This document shows, piece by piece, positions 15,332 through 22,608 of a stretch of DNA of 25,543 bases. The DNA lies in contig CABVBV010000013.1 of the NCBI GenBank assembly GCA_902496595.1, forward strand, positions 1 through 25,543, read 5' to 3'. A program made the translations under genes and the position numbers. Source of the DNA: an uncultured Eubacteriales bacterium (GTDB taxonomy: Bacteria > Bacillota > Clostridia > Oscillospirales > Oscillospiraceae). The notes under the pieces were generated by a model. It was not told where the DNA came from. It saw nothing but the letters and a program-made list of their open reading frames with translations, and ran no database searches. The first letter of the stretch is position 1; the number at the start of each line of letters is the position of its first letter.

Positions 15332-15644
15332 CTCTGTCTCCTCCAAGTATCTTTGATACCGCAGACGCAAAATTCAGGTACTCTTCCCTGTCGCGCCTGT
15401 AATTCTCCATTCCGAGTTTCGTCAGTCTGTAATACTTCCTCGGCGGGCCGCCGCTCTCCTCCTGCAGATAGGTCGTGAGCAGCCCGTCCGCCTTCAGCTT
15501 CCGCAGGATGGGATACACCGTCCCGTCGGCAATATCTATGCTCTGCGAGAGCTTGTCGGATATCTCGTAGCCGTAACGATCCCGCTCCGAGAGCATGGCA
15601 AGCACGCAGAGCTCCAGCACTCCCTTTTTATACTGCGTATTCAT
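15318..15644 (-). CDS. PadR-family transcriptional regulator, cassette B
   Basis: A 108-aa PadR winged-helix protein (MNTQYKKGVLELCVLAMLSE) with the helix-turn-helix YGYEISDKLSQSIDIADGTVYPILRKLKADGL and the wing GGPPRKYYRLTKLG, all standard for the family (longer stretches are abbreviated here by reading across residues 24-95). The C-terminal helix is short, so it is a small PadR (s1-like). AAGGGAGG precedes ATG 15644. It is the first gene of padR-HAAS-membrane protein and shares the upstream region with the divergent ggt promoter. Confidence 0.93.
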   Translation of the reverse strand: MNTQYKKGVLELCVLAMLSERDRYGYEISDKLSQSIDIADGTVYPILRKLKADGLLTTYLQEESGGPPRKYYRLTKLGMENYRRDREEYLNFASAVSKILGGDRDDES

Positions 15645-15668
15645 GTCCGGCCTCCCTTCTGTGGTTTT

Positions 15669-15708
15669 TACACTAGTGAATTATATTCAGTAGTGGTGTA
15701 ATTGTCAA
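15669..15708 (-). promoter_or_regulatory. Promoter and probable PadR operator, cassette B
   Basis: On the minus strand TTGACA (15708-15703), 17 bases, TATAAT (15685-15680): full consensus. The -10 sits within an imperfect dyad with outer arms TACAC (15669-15673) and GTGTA (15696-15700) and inner TAGTG/CAGTAG elements. Such a strong promoter would be expected to need a repressor. Confidence 0.75.
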
Positions 15709-15741
15709 GAGCGAACGTAATTTTTTCAAGCTCGCTCTCGC

Positions 15742-15770
15742 TTGACAGGCTCTTCGGGGCGGGATATATT
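15742..15770 (+). promoter_or_regulatory. Sigma-A promoter of the gamma-glutamyltransferase gene
   Basis: TTGACA (15742-15747), 17 bases, TATATT (15765-15770). It is back to back with the cassette B promoter; an inverted repeat AGAGCGA/TCGCTCT (15708-15714, 15732-15738) lies between the two -35 boxes. Confidence 0.8.
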
Positions 15771-15796
15771 GTTTTTATTGTGTTTGGAGGTGTCTT

Positions 15797-17404
15797 ATGG
15801 GACTAATGTTTGACCCCCTCTCCGGCCGCTTTCCATCGGCCCGGAGGGTGATATACGGAAAACGCGGCATGGTCTGCTCCACCCAGCCCCTGGCCTCTCA
15901 GGCGGGGCTGGACATACTGAGGCGAGGTGGAAATGCCATCGACGCAGTTATTGCTGCTGCGGCCTGCCTTACGGTGCTCGAGCCCTGCTCAAACGGGCTG
16001 GGAGGCGACGCTTTTGCCCTTGTATGGACATCCGGCAGGCTGCACGGTCTGAACTCCTCAGGCCCTGCGCCCGCCCTTGCCGACCCTGACTTTCTGCGTA
16101 AAAAGTACGGCCATATACCCGAGCGAGGCTGGTATCCGGTGAATGTGCCGGGCATACCCGCCGCATGGGCCGAGGCCTCGCGCCGCTTCGGCAGGCTCTC
16201 GCTGGCCGAGGTGCTTTCACCCGCCATCACCTATGCGGAAGAGGGCTACCCTCTCTCGCCCGTGACCTCCAAGTGTTGGGAGCAGGCCTTTGTCTCCTAC
16301 TCAAAGCAAGGGGACGAGGCCGGGCTGTTCCGGCCCTGGTTCGACTGCTTTGCTCCCAAGGGACGCGCCCCGAGAGCCGGAGAGCTCGTCTGTCTGCCGG
16401 GCCACGCTGCGAGCCTGCGCGAGCTCGCGAGAACCGACTGCGAGAGCTTCTACCGAGGGGCGCTGGCTGAAAAGATCGACGCGTTTTCCCGAGAGACAGG
16501 CGGCTGGCTCCGTGCGGATGATCTCTCCGCTTTCAGGCCCGAGTGGGTCGAGCCGCTGTCGGTGAATTACAGGGGCTACACTGTCCACGAGCTGCCGCCC
16601 AACGGCCACGGGCTCGTGGCGCTGCTGACGCTGGGCATCCTCTCCGGCATCGAGATGGGCCCGCGTTCAGCCGAAGGCTGTCACAGGCAGATCGAGGCTA
16701 TGAAGCTCGGCTATGCGGACGGCCTGCGCTACATTGCAGACCCGAGGTATATGGAGCTCTCTCCCGCCGAGCTGCTGGATGAAAACTACCTCGCACGCCG
16801 CCGCTCCCTCATATGCGACACGGCGCTCGAGCCGGAGCCGGGCGACCCGCGCTCCGGCGGCACGGTCTACCTCTGCGCCGCGGACGGCGAGGGGAACATG
16901 GTCTCGTGGATACAGTCGAACTATATGGGCTTCGGCTCCGGAATAGTCGTGCCGGGCACGGGTATAGCCCTGCACAACAGGGGCTGCAACTTCAGCCTCG
17001 ACCCCGCCTCACCGAACTGCATGGCCCCGGGCAAACGGCCATACCACACGATAATACCCGGTTTTCTCACGAAGGACGGGGAGGCTGTCGGGCCCTTCGG
17101 CGTCATGGGCGCCTTCATGCAGCCGCAGGGGCACGTACAGGTCGTCATGAACACCCTGGACTACGCCATGAACCCGCAGGAGGCGCTCGACGCCCCGCGC
17201 TGGCAGTGGGTCGGGGGCAGGAAAATAGAGCTCGAGCCCTCCTTCCCCTCGGACTTTGCCGCCGAGCTGAGAAGGCGCGGCCACGAGGTGTCCGTCGGCG
17301 ACCCAATAAACTTCGGACGTGGCCAGATCATCTGGCGGGACGAGCACGGAGTCCTCTGCGGCGGCACCGAGCCTAGAGCCGACGGCTGCGTCGCCGCATG
17401 GTGA
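15797..17404 (+). CDS. Gamma-glutamyltransferase family protein (cytoplasmic type)
   Basis: A 535-aa Ntn-hydrolase precursor of the GGT family, which transfers or hydrolyses gamma-glutamyl groups (glutathione or gamma-Glu peptides). The probable autocleavage nucleophile is Thr356 in SGGTVYL. The N-terminal block GMVCSTQPLASQAGLDILRR with GGNAIDAV, the NGLGGDAF motif and the late APGKRPYHTI motif are all typical. There is no signal peptide, unlike secreted E. coli Ggt, and the late loop reads GAFMQPQGHVQ, as in YwrD-like members; the substrate may not be glutathione. ATG 15797 has GGAGGTG at 15785-15791. It is monocistronic, with no obvious terminator before the next promoter. Confidence 0.9.
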   Translation: MGLMFDPLSGRFPSARRVIYGKRGMVCSTQPLASQAGLDILRRGGNAIDAVIAAAACLTVLEPCSNGLGGDAFALVWTSGRLHGLNSSGPAPALADPDFLRKKYGHIPERGWYPVNVPGIPAAWAEASRRFGRLSLAEVLSPAITYAEEGYPLSPVTSKCWEQAFVSYSKQGDEAGLFRPWFDCFAPKGRAPRAGELVCLPGHAASLRELARTDCESFYRGALAEKIDAFSRETGGWLRADDLSAFRPEWVEPLSVNYRGYTVHELPPNGHGLVALLTLGILSGIEMGPRSAEGCHRQIEAMKLGYADGLRYIADPRYMELSPAELLDENYLARRRSLICDTALEPEPGDPRSGGTVYLCAADGEGNMVSWIQSNYMGFGSGIVVPGTGIALHNRGCNFSLDPASPNCMAPGKRPYHTIIPGFLTKDGEAVGPFGVMGAFMQPQGHVQVVMNTLDYAMNPQEALDAPRWQWVGGRKIELEPSFPSDFAAELRRRGHEVSVGDPINFGRGQIIWRDEHGVLCGGTEPRADGCVAAW

Positions 17405-17436
17405 GCAGCTTTTTGCCCTGAAAGCCGCATATACTC

Positions 17437-17465
17437 TTGATTTTTTCATATTTTTAGTGTAGAGT
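17437..17465 (+). promoter_or_regulatory. Possible sigma-A promoter of the flippase gene
   Basis: TTGATT (17437-17442), 17 bases of AT-rich spacer, TAGAGT (17460-17465). The -10 is weak, but the position before the GGGGGT ribosome binding site is right. Confidence 0.45.
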
Positions 17466-17506
17466 AGTCCTTCGGCGTCTTGGAGCGCCCGATTGGGGGT
17501 ATATCC

Positions 17507-19117
17507 TTGTCTGAACCCAAAAAGCAAAACTACCTGCACGGCGCCGCCATACTCGCGGCCGGCGTTGTCATCATCAAGATACTCGGCGCTATCTATAAGA
17601 TACCGCTCGGGAACATCCTCGGCGACACCGGTATGTCGCACTTCCTCGTGTCATACAACATCTACGGCGTCTTCCTCACCCTAGCGACCGCGGGCCTGCC
17701 CGTGGCGCTCTCCAGGATGATTTCCGAGGCAAATACCATGCGCCGCCCAGCGCAGGTGAAGCGCATCTTTTCCGTCGCCTGGGTCACGTTCTTCGTGCTG
17801 GGCCTCGTCTGCACGCTTGTGATGTTCATCTATCCGACCGAGCTCGCGGTGCTCTTCCGCGACCCGGGCGCTTCGCAGAGCATCAAGGCCCTCGCCCCGG
17901 CGCTGCTGCTCGTCTGCCTGACCAGCGCCTACCGCGGCTATTGCCAGGGCCACGAGAACATGAAGCCCACCACAGTCGGACAGATATTCGAGGTGCTCTT
18001 TAAAGTCCTCACCGGCCTCGCGCTCGCCATTTGGCTCAAGAGCATCGGCAAGAGCCTGTCCATCGTCTCCTCAGGCGCAATTTTCGGCGTCACTGTCGGC
18101 TCACTGGCGGCTCTGGTCTATATGTTCATCTACAAGCGACGCAACTACGCCGCCGTCATCGAGTCCTCGGATACGCCGGACAGCAGCTGGCAGATATTTA
18201 AGAACCTGCTGCGCATAGGCATACCGATAACCCTCGGCTCGTCAGTACTCTCGCTGCTGAACGTCGTTGACTCGGCGCTCTGCCTGGGCAGGCTCCAGGA
18301 CGCAGCGGGCTTCAGCGCCGCCGACGCCACTGTGCTTTACGGCATCTACGGCAAGGCCCAGACGCTCTACAACCTCCCCTCGGCCTTCATCACCCCGCTG
18401 ACCATCTCGGTAGTGCCGGCCATCGCCGCCTGCCGCGTCACGGGACGCAGGCGCGAGGCCTCGGCCATCGCCGAAAACTCGCTGAGGATCTCCACCGTCA
18501 TAGCCCTGCCCATGGGCGTGGGCCTCTCGGTGCTGTCCTATCCCATCATCAATGTGCTGTACCCGAACAGCAACGCGGCCGGGCCGGAGCTGCTCGCCTG
18601 GATGGGCATCGCCTCTTTCTTCGTCTGCATGGCCCTCATCATGAACGCCATCATGCAGGCGAGCGGGAACGAGCGCTACCCCATCTATTCAATGCTCATA
18701 GGCGGCGCGGTGAAGGTCGCGCTCAACTGGTGGCTCATAGGCGACCCGGGGCTGAACATACTCGGCGCGCCGATCGCAACTTTGTGCAGCTACGCCGTCA
18801 TGTGCATCGTGGACTATCTCTTCCTCTGCCGGGTCATGGCCGACAGGCCCCGGCTGGGCAGGATACTCATAAGGCCGGTGCTCAGCTGCGCCGCCATGGG
18901 GCTTTCAGCCTGGGCGGTCTACGGGCTTGCTATCCGCTTTATCGGCGGCCCCGAGCCGGGCAGGCTGATGCTCGCCGTCTGTATGCTCGCAGCCATCGCC
19001 GTCGCGGTCGTCGTCTACCTCGTCCTCGTCGTCCTGACGAAAGCCGTCACATACGAGGACATGAAGCTCATTCCGAAGGGCGAGAAGCTGGCGAGGCTCC
19101 TGAGGATAAAGCCCTGA
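17507..19117 (+). CDS. MOP-superfamily lipid/polysaccharide flippase (SpoVB/YabM-like)
   Basis: A 536-aa integral membrane protein with about 14 hydrophobic segments, from GAAILAAGVVIIKILGAIYK to MLAAIAVAVVVYLVLVVLT. The N-terminal pattern KILGAIYKIPLGNILGDTG and the ATAGLPVALSRMISE block are diagnostic of the polysaccharide-biosynthesis/SpoVB branch of the MOP exporters, which flip lipid-linked precursors across the membrane. Its neighbour mazG (YabN) matches the Bacillus yabM-yabN order, so a YabM-like role in cell-wall or spore-cortex precursor export is likely but not proven. I place the start at TTG 17507, six bases after GGGGGT (17495-17500); an upstream TTG at 17480 would add nine residues without a ribosome binding site. 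Confidence 0.88.
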   Translation: MSEPKKQNYLHGAAILAAGVVIIKILGAIYKIPLGNILGDTGMSHFLVSYNIYGVFLTLATAGLPVALSRMISEANTMRRPAQVKRIFSVAWVTFFVLGLVCTLVMFIYPTELAVLFRDPGASQSIKALAPALLLVCLTSAYRGYCQGHENMKPTTVGQIFEVLFKVLTGLALAIWLKSIGKSLSIVSSGAIFGVTVGSLAALVYMFIYKRRNYAAVIESSDTPDSSWQIFKNLLRIGIPITLGSSVLSLLNVVDSALCLGRLQDAAGFSAADATVLYGIYGKAQTLYNLPSAFITPLTISVVPAIAACRVTGRRREASAIAENSLRISTVIALPMGVGLSVLSYPIINVLYPNSNAAGPELLAWMGIASFFVCMALIMNAIMQASGNERYPIYSMLIGGAVKVALNWWLIGDPGLNILGAPIATLCSYAVMCIVDYLFLCRVMADRPRLGRILIRPVLSCAAMGLSAWAVYGLAIRFIGGPEPGRLMLAVCMLAAIAVAVVVYLVLVVLTKAVTYEDMKLIPKGEKLARLLRIKP

Positions 19118-19132
19118 CGGGTGACATAATAA

Positions 19133-19157
19133 AAAAGCCCGGTTTTTTGGGCCTTTT
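19133..19157 (+). terminator. Imperfect terminator between the flippase gene and mazG
   Basis: AAAAGCCC (19133-19140) pairs with GGGCCTTTT (19149-19157) with one bulged C; the loop holds six T. It is likely to be leaky, so mazG may be read from the flippase promoter as well as from a weak TATACT box at 19168-19173. Confidence 0.45.
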
Positions 19158-19191
19158 CTGAGAAAAATATACTTGCGGAAGGGGTTATAGT

Positions 19192-20025
19192 GTGGTAGAT
19201 TTTGTGTGCAAAGACAGCTATGACCTCAAGGACTTTATAGACCTTATCGACTATCTGCGCTCGCCCAAGGGCTGCCCATGGGACAGGGAACAGACGCATG
19301 AGAGCATCCGGCGCAACGTGCTGGAGGAGGCCTACGAGGTCTGCGAGGCCATCGACGAGGGCAGGCCCGAGCATATGTGCGAGGAGCTGGGCGACCTGCT
19401 CATGCAGGTCATACTCCATGCGAGCATGGCAAAGGACGAGGGCCAGTACGATATGGACGCCATCTCCGACATGGCCTGCAAGAAGCTCGTACACCGGCAC
19501 CCGCACGTCTTCGGCACGGTCAGCGCCGAGACGCCCGACAAGGTGCTCGAGAACTGGGACGCGATAAAGCGTGCGGACAGGGCGCAGCAGACCGCCGCCT
19601 CTGCCATGGACGGCATCTCCCACGGCCTGCCGGGGCTCATGCGCTCGGAGAAGATACAGAACAAGGCCGCGAAACTCGGCTTCGACTGGCCCTGCGTCGG
19701 CGGCGCCATGGAAAAGCTCCGCGAAGAGGTCGGCGAGCTCCAGGAGGGTATAGACGCGGGCGACCTGGAGAATATTAAGGAAGAACTGGGCGACGTGCTC
19801 TTTTCCGCCGTCAACGTGGCGAGGTTCTACAAGCTCGACTCCGAGCAGCTCATGCACGCGGCCTGTGAAAAGTTCATAAGGCGCTTCCGCTTCATCGAAG
19901 AGGGCGCGGCGAAGCTGGGCCGCCGGCTCGAGGACATGAGCCTCGAGGAGATGGAGGAGATCTATCAGCAGGCCAGGCACGAATTGGAAGGTAAGGAGCC
20001 CGTTCCTGTACAACATTGTGAGTAA
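19192..20025 (+). CDS. mazG: Nucleoside triphosphate pyrophosphohydrolase MazG
   Basis: A 277-aa all-alpha NTP pyrophosphatase that hydrolyses NTPs/dNTPs to the monophosphate and PPi, sanitising the nucleotide pool. There are two MazG repeats: the first near residues 20-105 (CPWDREQTHESIRRNVLEEA, then EELGDLLMQV), the second near 165-235 (EKLREEVGELQEGI, then KEELGDVLFSAVNVAR). Each carries the EExxE and ExxD metal-binding pattern. GTG 19192 has GAAGGGG upstream. In Bacillus the homologue is yabN, fused to a methylase; here only the MazG part is present. hup follows 72 bases later. Confidence 0.94.
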   Translation: MVDFVCKDSYDLKDFIDLIDYLRSPKGCPWDREQTHESIRRNVLEEAYEVCEAIDEGRPEHMCEELGDLLMQVILHASMAKDEGQYDMDAISDMACKKLVHRHPHVFGTVSAETPDKVLENWDAIKRADRAQQTAASAMDGISHGLPGLMRSEKIQNKAAKLGFDWPCVGGAMEKLREEVGELQEGIDAGDLENIKEELGDVLFSAVNVARFYKLDSEQLMHAACEKFIRRFRFIEEGAAKLGRRLEDMSLEEMEEIYQQARHELEGKEPVPVQHCE

Positions 20026-20036
20026 TTTGCACCGAA

Positions 20037-20066
20037 TTGTGGAATAGGAGCAAATCTCGATATAAA
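20037..20066 (+). promoter_or_regulatory. Possible promoter of hup
   Basis: TTGTGG (20037-20042), 18 bases, TATAAA (20061-20066), directly after the mazG stop. The -10 is good and the -35 poor. Confidence 0.4.
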
Positions 20067-20097
20067 CTCATTTACAATATTTTCAGGAGGAATACCA

Positions 20098-20373
20098 ATG
20101 AATAAGGCAGAACTCATCTCCGCCGTGGCCGAGAAGGCCGGGCTGTCCAAGAAGGATACCGAGAAGGTCATCACCGCCACCATCGACGCCATCACCGCCG
20201 AGCTCATTGCCGGTGAGAAGGTCTCGCTCGTCGGCTTCGGCAGCTTCGACGTCAAGACCCGCGAGGGCCGCACGGGCCGCAACCCCAAGACCAAGGAGGA
20301 GATCTGGATCCCCGCCTCCCGTATCCCCCAGTTCAAGCCCGGCAAGGCCCTGAAGGACGCCGTTTCAAAATAA
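20098..20373 (+). CDS. hup: DNA-binding protein HU
   Basis: A 91-aa histone-like protein that bends and compacts DNA as a dimer. It has full-length family architecture: an alpha-helical dimerisation body (MNKAELISAVAEKAGLSKKD), the core VSLVGFGSFDVKTREGRTGR, the DNA-binding beta-arm with GRNPKTKEEIWIPASRIP (Pro at the intercalating tip) and the C-terminal helix FKPGKALKDAV. CAGGAGG precedes ATG 20098 by eight bases. Codon choice is strongly biased to C-ending codons, as for a highly expressed gene. It is followed by a strong terminator. Confidence 0.97.
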   Translation: MNKAELISAVAEKAGLSKKDTEKVITATIDAITAELIAGEKVSLVGFGSFDVKTREGRTGRNPKTKEEIWIPASRIPQFKPGKALKDAVSK

Positions 20374-20379
20374 GTTCAG

Positions 20380-20415
20380 AAATTGAGGCCCGCTCGTTCG
20401 AGCGGGCCTCAATTT
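20380..20415 (+). terminator. Terminator of hup
   Basis: A 16-bp perfect stem (20380-20395 with 20400-20415) closed by GTTC; the 3' arm ends CAATTT, then GTCTAAG. It starts six bases after the hup stop and can work in both directions. Confidence 0.88.
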
Positions 20416-20464
20416 GTCTAAGAAGTCTTTACGTTTCTATAAAGGGAATAGCGCTGCGCTCCGC
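20413..20464 (+). repeat. Post-terminator dispersed repeat, copy 2
   Basis: TTTGTCTAAGAAG (20413-20425) and AAAGGGAATAGCGCTGCGCT followed by CCGC (20441-20464) match 5591-5643 with one difference in each block. The intervening 15 bases differ. It again starts in the 3' arm of a terminator. Confidence 0.65.
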
Positions 20465-20499
20465 CGAAAATGTTTGTACTCCATTTCGTCCCAAAGTGG

Positions 20500-22476
20500 T
20501 TATGACTGCTCGGCTACGTAAATCGAGACCCTGTCCTGGACTATTTTTGCCGCCTCGTCTGCATTCCTGATGCCTGAGAACACCGCGCCGGCCTCCTCGA
20601 GTATGATATCCATTACCTCCTCGTCGCAGAGCGATGAATACTTGACGCAGTCGAGAAAACTGAAAAATCTCTCCTCATCCTCTCCACTCAGCTTTCCATC
20701 CGCACGGGCGCGTTCGACCATATTGTCCAGGTATGGCCGGTAAAGCGGCAGGCTGCTGTTGAGCTCATAATCCTGCTCTCCAGGGTCATAGCCGGTCAGA
20801 ATATAGTTGAGGAAGGATACGCAAGCCTCGGGATGCTTTGTACTTGCCATGACGCAAACCGCCCGGTTCGTATACACCATTGAGCCGTTTTCCCCGTCCG
20901 GAGCAGGCATACCTACAAAGCAGAGCTTCTCACCGACCTCCGTTTCGAAAGCAGACATCCGGGTCACGCTGCCCACATAGCACACGGACACATACTCTGC
21001 GCCGCTCCTGAGCAGCTGCGACGGGGGAACGTAGCTTGATCCCGCTTCTTCCGGGGACTCGGTCATGTGTGCGGCAGTATCCAGCAGCGTTTTGAACTCA
21101 GCGTTGTCGAAGTCGCAGCTGCCGTTCTCCCAATCTATCGCCTTTTGCAGATAGCCCGGGCAGGTCATGCGCAGAAAGAGCTCTCTTGAGGCGTTGTAAA
21201 ACATTTTTGAGCCCGGAGCAAGTTTGGCTTCGGCCTCAAGAAAGCTCTCCATAGTCCAGCCCTCCGCCTCTCCGAAGTTCGAGGCCAGGCCCGCGTATGT
21301 CTCCACCCCAAAACCTCTGGAAACATAGTACAGTCCTCCCGAGACCCTGAGTACGTCTGCCATCACAATGCTCTCCGTGTCAAGCAGTCCGGAAAGCTCG
21401 AGCAGGCAGCCGCGCCTTATATAACTGTGGACTGGGAGGTTCGTGAGCAAAAGCATATCGGGGCCTTCTCCCGAGGCAATGTCCGCAGCGAGCTTGGTCA
21501 GGGCGTCCTGAATGCCAAGCGTACCATTCAGGGTATAGTCGATCTCGCTCACGCGCACTGAGCCGTTTTCGCCGTTGAACGCATCCGTCAGGTCATACAT
21601 ACTGTCGCCGACTGTGCCCAGTTTGAGCGTAAGGATGCCTCCATCCTGCTCCGCGGCGCCCTCGGTAAATATTCCCGTGCCGAGGCTGTCCAGCAGCAGC
21701 AGCCTGCCGTCCTCCGTGGCGGCAGCCGCCTTTGGATTTCGTATGCGGAAGCCGCCGCCTCCCCAGTCAACCAGTTCCACCAGTTCTCCTGAGGGCACAA
21801 GTCCGCACAGGCCGCTATCGTACAGACAGAGCAATGGATATTCGCCGGCCCCTGTGAAAAGCGTACAGCCGGGCAGATCCAGCCTGAAGACGGCCCCTCC
21901 GTCAAGACCGGTGATCTCGAGTTTCTCCCCTGTCTCCGAAACGACATAGACCACGCCGTCTGCACCGGCGACGGCCCTGGCGCCCGGCTCCAGCTCACGG
22001 CTCTCAAGCCTCTCGCCCGTGCCGTCGAAGACGTGCAGCGTCTCCTTCTCCTGTATGTATAACAGCTCCCCTATGCAAAACATCCCGACAAATCCTTCCG
22101 CCGGGCCCAGGCCATCTGGGCTCAGACTCAGGCGGTTCTCCCCGTCCATGGTCACAAATTTGAGCGCATCGTCTCCAAGCAGCCATATGCCTCCTGAGCC
22201 GACGCAGGCCAGGAGGATGCCGGACTCCGTCTTGTACAGCGTCTCCTCTCCATTTTTGACAAGGCTGTATACGCCTCCAAACTCCATCTCAAGGGTGTAA
22301 AAATCCTCTCCCCCTGTGAACACCGCTACGGTGTGGTCGCCGGAGGCATCCAGCCTTTCCAATGTATAAGCGGCGCTGCCTCTCACGGGTTCCAGCTCAA
22401 CCGCGTCTCCGCCGCTGCCGCAGTCTGACAGCACAAGGGCCAAAGCCAGCAGCGCTCCCATCGCTTTCATTTTCAC
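20500..22476 (-). CDS. Extracellular solute-binding lipoprotein with a propeller-like N-terminal half
   Basis: A 658-aa lipoprotein: signal peptide MKAMGALLALALVLSDCG with probable lipidated Cys19. The residue before Cys is Asp, which is unusual. Residues about 25-280 are made of short repeated strands with Gly turns (EDFYTLEMEFGGVYSLV, GGIWLLGDDALKFVTMDGE, GADGVVYVVSETGEKLEI), like the blades of a beta-propeller. From about 290 to the end it resembles family 1 solute-binding proteins (DLTDAFNGENG, DMLLLTNLPV, KHPEACVSFLNYILTG). No permease or ATPase gene is adjacent. GTG 22476 is nine bases from GGAGG; ATG 22470 is a second candidate. It has its own promoter. The ligand is unknown. Confidence 0.82.
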   Translation of the reverse strand: MKMKAMGALLALALVLSDCGSGGDAVELEPVRGSAAYTLERLDASGDHTVAVFTGGEDFYTLEMEFGGVYSLVKNGEETLYKTESGILLACVGSGGIWLLGDDALKFVTMDGENRLSLSPDGLGPAEGFVGMFCIGELLYIQEKETLHVFDGTGERLESRELEPGARAVAGADGVVYVVSETGEKLEITGLDGGAVFRLDLPGCTLFTGAGEYPLLCLYDSGLCGLVPSGELVELVDWGGGGFRIRNPKAAAATEDGRLLLLDSLGTGIFTEGAAEQDGGILTLKLGTVGDSMYDLTDAFNGENGSVRVSEIDYTLNGTLGIQDALTKLAADIASGEGPDMLLLTNLPVHSYIRRGCLLELSGLLDTESIVMADVLRVSGGLYYVSRGFGVETYAGLASNFGEAEGWTMESFLEAEAKLAPGSKMFYNASRELFLRMTCPGYLQKAIDWENGSCDFDNAEFKTLLDTAAHMTESPEEAGSSYVPPSQLLRSGAEYVSVCYVGSVTRMSAFETEVGEKLCFVGMPAPDGENGSMVYTNRAVCVMASTKHPEACVSFLNYILTGYDPGEQDYELNSSLPLYRPYLDNMVERARADGKLSGEDEERFFSFLDCVKYSSLCDEEVMDIILEEAGAVFSGIRNADEAAKIVQDRVSIYVAEQS

Positions 22477-22512
22477 CTTGTTCGACCTCCAGGTAATCAC
22501 TTGTCCAACCCG

Positions 22513-22541
22513 AGGATAGCATATAGGTATACAATGGTCAA
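22513..22541 (-). promoter_or_regulatory. Promoter of the solute-binding lipoprotein gene
   Basis: On the minus strand TTGACC (22541-22536), 17 bases, TATCCT (22518-22513). An inverted repeat ATAGGT-12-ACCTAT (22523-22528, 22541-22546) covers the spacer and -35, a possible operator. Confidence 0.6.
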
Positions 22542-22558
22542 CCTATTGAGGCGAAAAA

Positions 22559-22590
22559 GCGACGCCCGGCAGATTTGTGCCGGGCGTCGC
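22559..22590 (-). terminator. Terminator of the ahcY-mgtE-AEC operon
   Basis: GCGACGCCCGGC (22559-22570) pairs perfectly over 12 bp with GCCGGGCGTCGC (22579-22590). On the minus strand it is followed by TTTTTCG. It starts 18 bases after the AEC transporter stop. Confidence 0.9.
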
Positions 22591-22608
22591 AGCCGGTATC
22601 CATATGGC

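Noticed and set aside
14531..15478. A 315-codon plus-strand frame across the HAAS gene of cassette B
   Set aside because: Arg/His/Pro-rich shadow; the minus-strand genes have starts, overlaps and domains.
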